Source: Alsobacter soli (GTDB lineage Bacteria; Pseudomonadota; Alphaproteobacteria; Rhizobiales; Beijerinckiaceae). Taken from it: a DNA stretch of 64,000 nucleotides. This document shows, in pieces, positions 38,347-47,331 of this stretch (its first letter is position 1; each line of letters opens with the position of its first letter). The position numbers were made by a program, and so were the translations under genes. The stretch is from the NCBI GenBank assembly GCA_945883115.1, contig CAMCXA010000001.1:1-64000 (forward strand). The letters run 5' to 3'. The notes under the pieces were generated by a model that saw nothing but the letters and a program-made list of their open reading frames with translations, did no database searches and had not been told where the DNA came from.

Positions 38347-38724
38347 TCAGTCTGGGTTGATGATTTGTGCTGCCTTGTTGCGATATTGCGACGCAATCAG
38401 CAGTCCTTTGGCAGGGCGCATCAGCCCGAGACTGACAATCAGCATGAGCGGCAGAAAAATGGCCGCAAGCACCAGAAGCGGAGGCTCGTAATAGGCATCC
38501 GTAATTAATGCCGAGCCCAGCACAACCGCCCCCGCAATCATCATGATGAAAGCAGCTGGACCATCGGCTGAGTCGGCAAAACCATAATCCAGTCCGCACG
38601 CTTCACAACGTTGCTCAAGCGCCAGAAATCCTTTGAAGAGTGCACCTTCACCGCAATGAGGGCATCGTCCTTTAATGCCAACACGCAACAGGGGCGGGAG
38701 ATCGCGTAAATCAGGTTCGCTCAT
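38347..38724 (-). CDS. DUF983 family zinc-ribbon membrane protein
   Basis: A 125-residue protein with an N-terminal zinc ribbon (CPHCGEG and CEACGLDY, about residues 21-46) and two membrane segments. The DUF983 family regularly sits between coxC and SURF1 in alphaproteobacteria, so a part in oxidase assembly is likely but unproven. ATG 38724 has GGAGA six bases upstream; the annotated frame is open further to 38781. A terminator just upstream separates it from coxC. Confidence 0.85.
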   Translation of the reverse strand: MSEPDLRDLPPLLRVGIKGRCPHCGEGALFKGFLALEQRCEACGLDYGFADSADGPAAFIMMIAGAVVLGSALITDAYYEPPLLVLAAIFLPLMLIVSLGLMRPAKGLLIASQYRNKAAQIINPD

Positions 38725-38734
38725 CATGCGTCTC

Positions 38735-38762
38735 CAAAAAAGAAGGGCGGCCGAAGCCGCCC
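38735..38762 (-). terminator. Intrinsic terminator after coxC
   Basis: On the minus strand GGGCGGC-TTCG-GCCGCCC (38762-38745) is followed by TTCTTTTTT. It is a perfect seven-base-pair stem with a stable UUCG loop. It lies between coxC and the DUF983 gene, and the T-run abuts the DUF983 Shine-Dalgarno sequence. Partial read-through would set the level of the assembly genes. Confidence 0.85.
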
Positions 38763-38784
38763 GTTCTCGTTCATTTGCCAAATA

Positions 38785-39651
38785 TCAGTGAGCGCCCGCG
38801 GCGGCACCCCATTGCGAGCCCCAAAGGTAGATCGCAACAAAGAGGAACAGCCACACAACGTCAACAAAATGCCAATACCATGCGGCAAATTCGAACCCGA
38901 GATGCTGCTTCGGCGTGAAATGTCCCTTATAGGCTCGCAGTAGACAGACGGCGAGGAAGATCGTTCCGATCAGAACATGGAAGCCATGAAAACCGGTCGC
39001 CATGTAGAATGTTGCACCATAAATATTGCCACCGAACGAGAATGCAGCATGGCTATATTCATAGGCCTGAACGATTGAAAACAAGGCACCGAGTATGATC
39101 GTAATGATCAAACCTTGCTTCAAGCCCTCGCGATCATCGTTCAAGAGCGCATGGTGAGCCCATGTGACCGTCGTTCCCGACGTGAGTAGAATCAGCGTGT
39201 TCAGCAAAGGCAAATGCCATGGGTCGAACACCTCGATACCAGTCGGCGGCCAGTGACCGCCGGTGAATGCATTACGGAGGAATGCCTTTTCCTCACCTGC
39301 ATAAATGCTCGAGTCGAAGAAAGCCCAGAACCATGCCACGAAAAACATCACTTCCGACGCAATGAACATGATCATTCCGTAACGGTGATGCAGCTGGACA
39401 ACCCGTGTATGGTTCCCTTTGTGGGTCGATTCGTTCACAACGTCCGACCACCAGGCAATCATCGTGTAGATCACTCCGATAAAACCTAAACCGAGCAAAA
39501 CCGGACCGGCCTTCATGCCGCCAATGGCGAGGCCCTTCATGCTCATAATCGCGCCGACAGCGAGAATGAATGCGCTCAATGACCCCACAAATGGCCAAGG
39601 GCTGGGGTCAACGATATGAAAATCGTGGTTCTTTGCGTGCGCGTCGGCCAT
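38785..39651 (-). CDS. ctaE: Cytochrome c oxidase subunit III
   Basis: Membrane subunit of aa3-type oxidase, 288 residues with seven membrane helices. Typical motifs are YGMIMFIASEVMFFVAWFWAFF, with the buried glutamate, and the C-terminal YWHFVDVVWLFLF. The N-terminus has HDFHIVDPSPWPF. It is the last gene of the oxidase block before the terminator; ctaG lies upstream. Confidence 0.97.
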   Translation of the reverse strand: MADAHAKNHDFHIVDPSPWPFVGSLSAFILAVGAIMSMKGLAIGGMKAGPVLLGLGFIGVIYTMIAWWSDVVNESTHKGNHTRVVQLHHRYGMIMFIASEVMFFVAWFWAFFDSSIYAGEEKAFLRNAFTGGHWPPTGIEVFDPWHLPLLNTLILLTSGTTVTWAHHALLNDDREGLKQGLIITIILGALFSIVQAYEYSHAAFSFGGNIYGATFYMATGFHGFHVLIGTIFLAVCLLRAYKGHFTPKQHLGFEFAAWYWHFVDVVWLFLFVAIYLWGSQWGAAAGAH

Positions 39652-39699
39652 GTCCGTCTCCGATCTTAAAGTCTCAGTCCGCGTGACGCGGATCGCGGG

Positions 39700-40293
39700 T
39701 CATAATTGTGGTTTTTGCAGGTCTGTCAACGCTGCAACCGGCTTGGTAGCATTCTTTGATGCAAAGAAAGTGTAGGAAAGAGTAATTGTATCGAGCTTGT
39801 CCAGATCCCGCTCCTTGATAATGGCCGGATCAACAAAAAACACCACGGGTACTTCCACTGTCTCGCCGGGCTTTAGCCGCATATCGGTAAAGCAAAAGCA
39901 TTCAAGCTTGTTGAAATAGCTACCGGAAAGGTCCGGTTGTACGTTGAACGCGGCAACACCCACTGTTTCGTCCGCGCCATGGTTCGTGATTTTGTAGAAG
40001 ACTGTTGCCGTCTGCCCGATCTTGAGCGGGAGGCTTGGCGTCTCCGCTTCAAATGTCCATGGCAAACCGGTCGCGACATTGGCATCAAAACGGATTGTGA
40101 TGGCGCGTTCGAGAATGCCTTCGGCAGGTGCTGCCGCGGCCACCTGAGTTGTCCCGCCATAGCCGGTCAGTTGACAGAAAATTGAATAGAGCGGCGCGGA
40201 TGCAAACGCCAAACCGGTCATTCCCGCCACGAGTACGACGCATGCGATAAGCGTTTTCCGGATTTGTGCCGAGTGCCCGACGGTTTCCGTCAT
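39700..40293 (-). CDS. ctaG: Cytochrome c oxidase assembly protein CtaG (Cox11)
   Basis: Copper chaperone that delivers CuB to subunit I. It has 197 residues, one N-terminal membrane anchor (about residues 11-32) and a periplasmic immunoglobulin-like domain. The copper motif is ECFCFTD (C-x-C-F type, about residue 138). The upstream segment FYKITNHGADETVGVAAFNV is also conserved. It is seven bases downstream of coxF. Confidence 0.96.
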   Translation of the reverse strand: MTETVGHSAQIRKTLIACVVLVAGMTGLAFASAPLYSIFCQLTGYGGTTQVAAAAPAEGILERAITIRFDANVATGLPWTFEAETPSLPLKIGQTATVFYKITNHGADETVGVAAFNVQPDLSGSYFNKLECFCFTDMRLKPGETVEVPVVFFVDPAIIKERDLDKLDTITLSYTFFASKNATKPVAALTDLQKPQL

Positions 40294-40300
40294 GATCGTC

Positions 40301-40471
40301 TCACAGTGGCCGGTTGAAAACTGACGATCCGAGTTTCGCGATCGTCACGATAAAGAACAAAAGTGCAAATCCGCCCAAGATCAGGCCGAGAGCTTTTGAG
40401 CGCGAACGTTGCTGGGCTAGTTGCTCCGGCGTTAGAACCGGTGGCGTTGGGTGCTTTGGCTCGTTCATCAT
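40301..40471 (-). CDS. coxF: Small CoxF-like oxidase-cluster protein
   Basis: A 55-56-residue protein with a proline-rich N-terminus ([19 protein letters not shown]) and one membrane segment ([20 protein letters not shown]). It falls exactly between ctaB and ctaG, where alphaproteobacteria carry a small CoxF/CtaF gene. It is too short for usual size cut-offs and is easily missed. Start ATG 40471 overlaps the ctaB stop as ATGA; ATG 40468 is the next codon. Its exact role is unknown; oxidase assembly is likely from context. Confidence 0.8.
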   Translation of the reverse strand: MMNEPKHPTPPVLTPEQLAQQRSRSKALGLILGGFALLFFIVTIAKLGSSVFNRPL

Positions 40472-41415
40472 ACGATCCCTTCAAGGTTCAGCATGATGGC
40501 CATTTTCTCGACCAATAGAACGGCGAACAAAAGGAAAAGATAGAGAATTGAAAATCCGAACAGCTGCATCGCGGCTTTCCGTGCAGCCTCGCCCTCGCGG
40601 CGCGCATGAACACGGAGTGCCAGAAGAATCATTCCAAGCCCGGACACAACCGACAAGACCGCATAAGCGATCCCGCCAAATCCCATGATAGCCGGCAGAA
40701 CACCCGCGGGCGCGAGGATGAGTGTGTAAATCAAGATCTGATGCCGAGTGGCCGTTTCACCGGCCGTGACCGGCAACATCGGAACACCAGCCTTTGCATA
40801 ATCACCTTTTTTAACGAGGGCCAATGCCCAGAAATGCGGCGGCGTCCAGATAAAGATGATGGCAAACAGGATAAAACTTACGATATCCACTGAGCCTGTC
40901 ACTGCTGCATAACCGATCATGGGAGGAAAGGCGCCCGCTGCGCCACCAATCACGATGTTTTGAGCCGTCCAACGCTTGAGCCACATCGTGTAAACGACGG
41001 CATAAAAGAAAATCGTAAAAGCGAGAAATGCAGCGGCAAAGAGGTTGGTCATGAGTCCGAGAAAGAGAACCGAACCGACGGACAGCGTCAATCCGAATGC
41101 CAGTGCCTCGTCTCTCGAAACACGGCCTGCCGGGATCGGACGAAGGGCCGTTCGTGTCATGACGGCATCAATGTCGGCATCATACCACATATTGAGGCAG
41201 CCCGCTGCCCCAGCCCCCACTGCAATTGCCAGCAAAGCCGCAAAGCCCACGACCGGATTGATATGTCCCGGCGCTAGCATCATCCCAACAAGTGCCGTGA
41301 AGACGACAAGTGACATTACCCTCGGCTTCAGTAGGGCAAAATAGTCTCCAGCCGATGCCGATGAAGGTCCGGCAATCTGAACAGATGGCATAAGGGCGTC
41401 GCTCGCGTGAGCCAT
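40468..41415 (-). CDS. ctaB: Protoheme IX farnesyltransferase (heme O synthase)
   Basis: Converts heme B to heme O, needed for heme A of the oxidase. It has 315 residues, with about nine membrane segments. The aspartate-rich site is [23 protein letters not shown] at about residues 94-116, and the second loop follows [12 protein letters not shown]. It lies between coxA (71 bases away) and coxF. Confidence 0.96.
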   Translation of the reverse strand: MAHASDALMPSVQIAGPSSASAGDYFALLKPRVMSLVVFTALVGMMLAPGHINPVVGFAALLAIAVGAGAAGCLNMWYDADIDAVMTRTALRPIPAGRVSRDEALAFGLTLSVGSVLFLGLMTNLFAAAFLAFTIFFYAVVYTMWLKRWTAQNIVIGGAAGAFPPMIGYAAVTGSVDIVSFILFAIIFIWTPPHFWALALVKKGDYAKAGVPMLPVTAGETATRHQILIYTLILAPAGVLPAIMGFGGIAYAVLSVVSGLGMILLALRVHARREGEAARKAAMQLFGFSILYLFLLFAVLLVEKMAIMLNLEGIV

Positions 41416-41486
41416 GTTGAACCTAAACTCTCAAACCACCAATGCCTGCCGCGACCAAAAGGGCCGCAGCAGGGTAATGATGTCGG

Positions 41487-43100
41487 TTAGTGATCATTTC
41501 CGCTGATACGCGGCAAGGTCTCGAACTGATGGTAGGGCGGAGGCGAAGACAGCGTCCATTCCAGCGTATTGGCACCGGCACCCCATGGGCTTTCGCCAGC
41601 CTTTTCCTTACGCAGAAAGGCGACAAGAATGCCGTAGAAGAAGATCAGCAAGCCGAATGCGAAGATGTAGGATCCGATCGACGAAATCCGGTTCCATCCC
41701 GCAAACGCTTCCGGGTAATCCACATAATGCCGTGGCATACCGGCGAGACCCGTAAAGTGCATCGGGAAAAACAGCACGTTTGCACCAACGAAAGAAACCC
41801 AGAAATGCAATCTGCCGATCCAGTCCGGGGTCACATAGCCCGACATTTTTGGGAACCAGTAATACCATGCCGCAAAGATCGAGAAGACCGCACCAAGCGA
41901 CAGAACATAATGGAAGTGAGCGACGACATAATAGGTATTGTGAAGGTTACGGTCGAGCCCCGCATTCGCCAGCACGACGCCAGTTACGCCGCCGACTGTG
42001 AACAGGAAGATGAACCCGACGGCCCACATCATCGGTGCCGTGAAGCGGATGGAGCCGCCCCACATTGTCGCGATCCAGGAAAAGATTTTCACACCTGTCG
42101 GAACCGCAATAACCATCGTCGCGAATACGAAATAACGCTGCGTGTTAAGCGACAGTCCAGCAGTATACATGTGATGCGCCCAGACGACGAAACCAACCGC
42201 CCCAATCGCAACCATCGCATACGCCATACCGAGATAACCGAAAATAGGCTTCTTCGAGAACGTAGAGATGATGTGGCTGACAATGCCGAAGCCCGGCAAA
42301 ATCATGATGTATACCTCTGGATGACCGAAGAACCAGAACAGATGCTGATACAGAATCGGGTCACCGCCACCCGCGGCATCAAAGAATGTCGTTCCGAAAT
42401 TGCGATCCGTCAGCAGCATGGTGATCGCACCAGCGAGAACCGGAAGCGACAAGAGCAACAGGAACGCGGTCACAAGCATGGCCCATGCGAACAGAGGCAT
42501 TCTGTGCATGGTCAGGCCAGGTGCACGCATATTGAGGATGGTGGTGATGAAGTTGATCGCACCAAGAATCGAGGATGCACCCGCCAGATGGAGCGAGAGA
42601 ATACCAAAATCAAGCGCCGGGCCGGGATGTCCTGCCACTGATAAAGGCGGGTAAACTGTCCAACCGCCGCCAAATCCGTTCGAGCCGGGCGCACCTTCAA
42701 CAAACATCGAAATCAGAAGGAGCGCGAACGCCGCGGGGAGAAGCCAAAACGAGATATTGTTCATCCGCGGGAACGCCATATCCGGTGCCCCGATCATGAT
42801 CGGCACAAACCAGTTGCCGAAACCGCCAATAAGTGCGGGCATGACGACGAAGAACACCATGATCAGACCGTGTCCGGTGACAAACACATTATAGGTCTGC
42901 GGGTTTGTAAACCACTGCATACCCGGCTCTTGAAGCTCGAGACGCATCATGATGGACAAAAATCCGCCAACCAGACCCGCTGTGAGCGCGAAAATCAGAT
43001 AAAGCGTGCCAATGTCTTTATGGTTGGTCGACATGACCCACCTGCGCCATCCGGTTGGATGGTCGGCGTGGGCCTCATGGTCAGCAGCTGCATATGCCAT
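41487..43100 (-). CDS. ctaD: Cytochrome c oxidase subunit I
   Basis: Catalytic subunit with heme a and the heme a3-CuB centre, 537 residues and twelve membrane helices. Conserved sites are [14 protein letters not shown] (heme a ligand), [14 protein letters not shown] (the His-Tyr CuB pair), AHHMYTAG (CuB ligands) and [15 protein letters not shown] (heme a3 and a ligands). The glutamate in HPEVY gives the A1-type D channel (with YP motif context). coxB lies 60 bases upstream. Confidence 0.98.
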   Translation of the reverse strand: MAYAAADHEAHADHPTGWRRWVMSTNHKDIGTLYLIFALTAGLVGGFLSIMMRLELQEPGMQWFTNPQTYNVFVTGHGLIMVFFVVMPALIGGFGNWFVPIMIGAPDMAFPRMNNISFWLLPAAFALLLISMFVEGAPGSNGFGGGWTVYPPLSVAGHPGPALDFGILSLHLAGASSILGAINFITTILNMRAPGLTMHRMPLFAWAMLVTAFLLLLSLPVLAGAITMLLTDRNFGTTFFDAAGGGDPILYQHLFWFFGHPEVYIMILPGFGIVSHIISTFSKKPIFGYLGMAYAMVAIGAVGFVVWAHHMYTAGLSLNTQRYFVFATMVIAVPTGVKIFSWIATMWGGSIRFTAPMMWAVGFIFLFTVGGVTGVVLANAGLDRNLHNTYYVVAHFHYVLSLGAVFSIFAAWYYWFPKMSGYVTPDWIGRLHFWVSFVGANVLFFPMHFTGLAGMPRHYVDYPEAFAGWNRISSIGSYIFAFGLLIFFYGILVAFLRKEKAGESPWGAGANTLEWTLSSPPPYHQFETLPRISGNDH

Positions 43101-43160
43101 TGTCGTTTTCCCGGATCGGTTGAAGTAAGGATTTGTTCAGATCGAGTAGAATTCAGTGAA

Positions 43161-44003
43161 TTAGTTTGCAGCAGAAGCGATTTTCAGGGTGTCAGCTTCT
43201 GAAGAAGCAAACTTCTTTTTCGCCTCCTCGAGGAACTGTGCGTATTTTTCTTCGCTGACAATGCGAACCGCAATCGGCATGAATGCATGATTCGAACCGC
43301 ACAGCCGCGAGCATTGGCCGTAGAAAATGCCTTCGCGTTCCGCTTTGAACCAAGTCTGGTTCAGGCGCCCCGGAACAGCGTCCATCCGCACGCCGAACGC
43401 TGCGAGCGCAAAATTATGGATCACATCCTGGCCGATAACCTGCACGACGATGTTCTTTCCGACAGGCAGGACAAGTTCATTGTCGACTGCCAAGAGCGCA
43501 GGCTGGCCAGCCTTATCCGCATCCTCACGCGAGAGCATGTAAGAATCGAACGCGAATCCGCCGCCCTGATCCTTCGGATACTCATAAGACCAGTACCACT
43601 GATGGCCGACGGCCTTCACCGTGATATCTGCCTTCGGCAATTCCACCTGCATTTTCAGCAATCTGAATGAAGGGATCGCGATACCCACAAGAATAAGTGC
43701 GGGAATGAGTGTCCAAGCGATCTCGAGGCCAACATGATGGGTTGTCTTTGAAGGCGTTGGATTGGCTTTCTCATTGAACTTCACAATCACGATAATCAAC
43801 AGAGCGAGAACAAAAAGCGTGATCAGTCCGATAACGACGTTTACCCAATCGTGCATAACGTAGATAAAGTCGGCAACCGCCGTGGCTGGTGTCTGAAAAC
43901 TCATTTGCCATGGCGTTGGTACACCGTCGCCTGCAAAAGCTGGGGTTGCGAGGCACATTGCAAGACTGGCCGTCAGAACAGCGTGAGTCCAAAATCGGGT
44001 CAT
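43161..44003 (-). CDS. ctaC: Cytochrome c oxidase subunit II
   Basis: CuA-carrying subunit that takes electrons from cytochrome c, 280 residues. A signal peptide (MTRFWTHAVLTASLAMCLATPAFA region) precedes two membrane helices and a periplasmic cupredoxin domain. CuA ligands lie in GQCSRLCGSNHAFMPI, with the first histidine in DVIHNFA. ATG 44003 was chosen because a signal peptide follows directly and GGAG lies upstream; the frame is open to 44138. This gene heads the oxidase operon. Confidence 0.96.
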   Translation of the reverse strand: MTRFWTHAVLTASLAMCLATPAFAGDGVPTPWQMSFQTPATAVADFIYVMHDWVNVVIGLITLFVLALLIIVIVKFNEKANPTPSKTTHHVGLEIAWTLIPALILVGIAIPSFRLLKMQVELPKADITVKAVGHQWYWSYEYPKDQGGGFAFDSYMLSREDADKAGQPALLAVDNELVLPVGKNIVVQVIGQDVIHNFALAAFGVRMDAVPGRLNQTWFKAEREGIFYGQCSRLCGSNHAFMPIAVRIVSEEKYAQFLEEAKKKFASSEADTLKIASAAN

Positions 44004-44355
44004 AACGCCTAAATCTCCTACACGTAGCGCCGCCGGCTTGTCCCGGCAGTCGGAAAATACGGCTCCAAAGCGGACCCGAAGAACCAACCTCATCGCGCCC
44101 GCATGATGCGGAACGCAGTTTTCAACGTCAAAAATCACAAACCCGCGCGAAGTGCAATCGTTTGGATGCTTAAATCTCGTGCGGCATAGTTTCCAACATT
44201 CAGATTAATGGATCGTTTCAACGGGTTGGTCCGGATTGGACAATCCCTCGATCACTCTGGGACACCATCGCATATTTTTGAGTCCCCGACGACTGGCACC
44301 TGAATTGAAAATTGGCTAGGGTGTGCAAATGGTCTTTGATCGGAGTGGATGTTTA
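44004..44355. promoter_or_regulatory. Divergent intergenic region between coxB and ialB-like gene
   Basis: About 350 bases that must hold the promoters of both the oxidase operon and the IalB-like gene. I see no clear -35/-10 pair. A 14-base dyad GGATTG-GA-CAATCC lies at 44233-44246. No open frame with support is present. Confidence 0.5.
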
Positions 44356-44859
44356 ATGCGTTTCTGGTTCAATTTGCGAGCCATAGGCTGCTTGATCGGG
44401 CTTTTGTGGATTACCCCCGCAGGTGCTGTCGGTGGAACTGTGAAGGCGACGTTCGGAGACTGGACGGTCAGATGCGAGCAACAACCGGGTGCGTCTGCCG
44501 AGCAATGTGCGCTCGTCCAGAATGTGAATGCCGAAGATCGCCCCGGTCTGTCGTTGGCGGTCTTGATCGTCAACGGAGCTGGCGGATCCGACCGGATTCT
44601 GCGGGTGATTCTGCCGCTTGGCGTTCTGATTCCATCAGGGCTAGGCCTGAGGATTGACGGGACCGATATCGGAAAAACGGGCTTTATTCGGTGTCTTCCG
44701 TCCGGGTGTATCGCCGAGGTCACGATGGGAGATGCATTGATCAACCAGTTCAAAGCAGGGCGAATGGCGCTTTTTATTGTTTTTCAAGGGCCCGATGACG
44801 GGATTGGCATTCCGATCACCTTGGCAAACTTTGCCGAGGGTCTTGCCGCACTACCGTGA
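44356..44859 (+). CDS. Invasion-associated locus B (IalB) family protein
   Basis: A 167-residue periplasmic protein with a signal peptide (MRFWFNLR, hydrophobic core, cut near PAGAVGG). The IalB hallmarks are ATFGDWTVRCE near the mature N-terminus, the cysteine in EQCALVQ and the pair in FIRCLPSGCIAEV. IalB was named in Bartonella, but the family is general in Hyphomicrobiales and its biochemical role is unclear. ATG 44356 has GGAG ten bases upstream; in-frame starts at 44323 and 44329 also exist. Confidence 0.88.
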   Translation: MRFWFNLRAIGCLIGLLWITPAGAVGGTVKATFGDWTVRCEQQPGASAEQCALVQNVNAEDRPGLSLAVLIVNGAGGSDRILRVILPLGVLIPSGLGLRIDGTDIGKTGFIRCLPSGCIAEVTMGDALINQFKAGRMALFIVFQGPDDGIGIPITLANFAEGLAALP

Positions 44860-44903
44860 GACATGCTTTGAGATGATAGAACTCGATCCCGGGGAATGAG
44901 AGA

Positions 44904-45473
44904 ATGATGATGAGAGCAGCAGTGGCAGGGTTCAGAAAATTTCCGTGGATTGTTATGGCAACGTTTGCGTTGGCGGGATGCGCCACATCTGATTCGGCTC
45001 CGCCGCAGGGCGGTGACAGTAGCAATCCGATTCGTAACCTTCTGATGTATGGCGGTACAACGGTTCCCGAGCCCATGAAGGAAATCAAAGTCGAGGACGA
45101 GATCGAATGCCCTGCCGTTGAAATTCGCGAGGGTGGCAGCACGCTGCGGAATGGCTCGGCGCAAGCAGTCAGCACCCAGTTCTCGATCCGCGGGCTCGCC
45201 CGTGAGTGCCGCGCAGACGGCGAATCGATCATCATCAAGGTCGGCGTCGAGGTCTTGGCTATTATCGGCACAGCCGGTCGTCCCGGCACAGCGTCTGCGC
45301 CGCTGAGCATCGTCGTGAAGCGCGGCGACAAGACCCTCGTGACACGCACCAAGTCCGCAAGCGTCAATATCCCGGCTGATGAAGGGCAGGCGCTCTTCAC
45401 CGTTATAGAGGACGGCATCAAGGTACCAAAATCCGGTGCCGAGCTGTCGATCACGGTGGGGCTGGGTCGGTAG
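44904..45473 (+). CDS. Putative lipoprotein of unknown function
   Basis: A 189-residue protein with a type II signal peptide; the lipobox ALAGC puts the lipidated cysteine at about residue 26. The mature part contains KVEDEIECPAVEIREGGSTLR and a second region with LARECRADG and beta-rich repeats ending in ELSITVGLGR. I recognise no specific family, but similar proteins occur in alphaproteobacteria. It lies 44 bases after the IalB-like gene and just upstream of the glycine-cleavage promoter. Confidence 0.7.
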   Translation: MMMRAAVAGFRKFPWIVMATFALAGCATSDSAPPQGGDSSNPIRNLLMYGGTTVPEPMKEIKVEDEIECPAVEIREGGSTLRNGSAQAVSTQFSIRGLARECRADGESIIIKVGVEVLAIIGTAGRPGTASAPLSIVVKRGDKTLVTRTKSASVNIPADEGQALFTVIEDGIKVPKSGAELSITVGLGR

Positions 45474-45481
45474 AACGACGG

Positions 45482-45510
45482 TTGACACCGCGTCAGAACC
45501 TTCATAGGCT
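45482..45510 (+). promoter_or_regulatory. Sigma-70-type promoter of glycine cleavage operon
   Basis: TTGACA at 45482-45487 and TAGGCT at 45505-45510 are 17 bases apart. Transcription would begin near 45517, directly before the first aptamer of the glycine riboswitch. Confidence 0.6.
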
Positions 45511-45525
45511 CTAAATGTCTTACGA

Positions 45526-45725
45526 TCTCTGCGGAAGACGCTGTCGGGTGCATGATCGCACTCTGACAGGGCCGAAGGCGCAACCGCCCCGGAAACGCTC
45601 AGGCAAAAGGACCGCAGAGAGCTGACACTCTGGAAAGCAGATTGCTGATTTTCAGCAATCTCACCGAAGGGCGTAACCTCGGAGCCTCGGCTCACGCGGG
45701 AAATCTCTCAGGTACTCGGACAGAG
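45526..45725 (+). promoter_or_regulatory. Tandem glycine riboswitch
   Basis: Two glycine aptamers in tandem lie before gcvT. Aptamer 1 spans 45526-45620; its P1 helix pairs TCTCTGCGG (45526) with CCGCAGAGA (45612). It has the conserved CCGAAGGCGCAA and GCTCAGGCAAAAGGACCG segments. Aptamer 2 spans 45628-45725, with P1 CTCTG/CAGAG, ACCGAAGGGCGTAA and TCTCTCAGG. This is the classic cooperative architecture that turns on glycine cleavage when glycine is abundant. The 58 bases to the gcvT start would hold the expression platform; I see no terminator there, so translational control is possible. It fills most of the gap 45474-45783. Confidence 0.95.
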
Positions 45726-45783
45726 GGGGCGCCAGGCAGGCCATGTGGTCTGATGCTGGCGTTGCTCTGACCCGGGGAATCCG

Positions 45784-46929
45784 ATGACCGAAATCTTGTC
45801 TGACGCGCCAGTTCTTCACACAGCCCTCCATGATCGCCATGTCAGTCTCGGTGCCCGGATGGTGCCGTTTGCGGGCTATGATATGCCCGTCCAGTACCCG
45901 ACCGGTATTCTCGCAGAGCATCAATGGGCGCGAACCCATGCCGGACTGTTTGACGTCTCCCATATGGGGCAGGCCTTTCTGGTCGGTCCCGATCACGAGA
46001 CAACGGCGCGGGCACTGGAGGCCCTTGCCCCAGCTGATTTTCTGAATCTTCGCCCCGGTCAGCAGCGCTATTCGCAGTTTCTTACCCAAGATGGCGGCAT
46101 TATCGACGATTTTATGGTCACTCGGTCTGCGGATCCGGATGAGAATGGAACGCTGATGCTGGTCGCGAATGCCGGTCGAAAGGAGGTAGATTTCGCCCAT
46201 CTCGCAGCGCATCTGCCGCCATCAGTCAAATTGATGCTCGCGCCGCACCGCGGCTTGCTGGCTTTGCAGGGCCCGGAAGCCGCACGCGTTCTCTCGCGCC
46301 ATTGTCCCGCCGCATCAGACATGCCCTTCATGACGGCGATTTCCACAAGCTTCGATGCCATTCCCTGTCTCGTATCGCGCTCAGGCTATTCCGGCGAAGA
46401 CGGGTTTGAAATTTCTGTGCGAAATGACAAGATCGCGGTCGTGAATGAACGGCTTCTAGCCGCGCCCGAGGTAAAGCCAATCGGTCTGGGTGCCCGCGAC
46501 TCCCTTCGTCTCGAGGCAGGTCTATGCCTCTATGGCCACGATATCGACACGACGACATCTCCCGTCGAGGCCGGCCTGCAATGGTCGATCCAGAAACGGC
46601 GTCGCGAGGAAGGCGGATTTCCCGGTGATGCGCGCATTCAACGTGAGCTGTCAGATGGCCCATCCCGTCGGCGCGTTGGCATCCTCCCCGAAGGCCGGGC
46701 CCCGGCGCGGGAAGGAACCGTGATCACGGATCTCGCGGGTAACACCATCGGAACCATCACTTCGGGCGGCTTTGGCCCCACCCTCAATGGCCCTCTGGCC
46801 ATGGGCTATGTCGACAGCGCTCATGCCGCACTCGGCACCAAGGTCAATTTGGTTGTTCGTGGCAATCCCTTGCCAGCAATCATTTCTGCCATGCCCTTCG
46901 TTCCCACCCGTTATTTCCGTTCTGCTTGA
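45784..46929 (+). CDS. gcvT: Glycine cleavage system T protein (aminomethyltransferase)
   Basis: Transfers the aminomethyl carbon from lipoyl-GcvH to tetrahydrofolate. It has 381 residues. Folate-binding features are the segments FDVSHMGQ (about residues 57-64), GYSGEDGFEI and GARDSLRLEAGLCLYGHDI, which contains the catalytic aspartate region. First gene after the glycine riboswitch; gcvH follows 16 bases later. Confidence 0.96.
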   Translation: MTEILSDAPVLHTALHDRHVSLGARMVPFAGYDMPVQYPTGILAEHQWARTHAGLFDVSHMGQAFLVGPDHETTARALEALAPADFLNLRPGQQRYSQFLTQDGGIIDDFMVTRSADPDENGTLMLVANAGRKEVDFAHLAAHLPPSVKLMLAPHRGLLALQGPEAARVLSRHCPAASDMPFMTAISTSFDAIPCLVSRSGYSGEDGFEISVRNDKIAVVNERLLAAPEVKPIGLGARDSLRLEAGLCLYGHDIDTTTSPVEAGLQWSIQKRRREEGGFPGDARIQRELSDGPSRRRVGILPEGRAPAREGTVITDLAGNTIGTITSGGFGPTLNGPLAMGYVDSAHAALGTKVNLVVRGNPLPAIISAMPFVPTRYFRSA

Positions 46930-46945
46930 AAACCGAGGAGCTTCC

Positions 46946-47320
46946 ATGTCCGAGACCCGTTACTCAAAAGATCATGAATATATCCGCGTCGAGGGAGATG
47001 TCGGTGTTGTCGGCATTTCCGATTATGCCCAGAGCCAGCTTGGCGATGTGGTCTTTGTTGAATTACCAGCCACCGGCAAGGCCTTGTCCAAAGGCGCCGA
47101 GGCAGCCGTCGTCGAAAGCGTCAAGGCGGCAAGCGAAGTCTATGCTCCCGTGTCGGGCGAGGTCACTGCCGTCAATTCGGCACTCGAGAAAGCCCCCGGT
47201 ACGATCAATGAAGATCCGCAGGGCGAAGGCTGGTTCATGAAAATCAAGCTCTCCAACCCGTCCGAACTCGGCGATCTGATGAGCGAGGCCGATTACAAGA
47301 CCTATCTCGCGTCACTCTAG
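46946..47320 (+). CDS. gcvH: Glycine cleavage system H protein
   Basis: Lipoyl carrier of the glycine cleavage complex, 124 residues. The lipoylated lysine is in VVESVKAASEVYAPVSG at about residue 64. The ATG at 46946 follows GAGGAG (46935-46940). The frame is open much further upstream inside gcvT, which is not used. Confidence 0.97.
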   Translation: MSETRYSKDHEYIRVEGDVGVVGISDYAQSQLGDVVFVELPATGKALSKGAEAAVVESVKAASEVYAPVSGEVTAVNSALEKAPGTINEDPQGEGWFMKIKLSNPSELGDLMSEADYKTYLASL

Positions 47321-47331
47321 AGGAGATTGCG

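Noticed and set aside
40290-40484. 64-residue frame overlapping coxF in another phase
   Set aside because: It has no membrane segment or motif, while the alternative phase gives a CoxF-like protein with good overlaps to its neighbours.
41490-42641. 383-residue frame on the plus strand opposite coxA
   Set aside because: It lies wholly antisense to the strongly conserved subunit I gene, and its composition (rich in R, H, N, E) is that of an antisense shadow.
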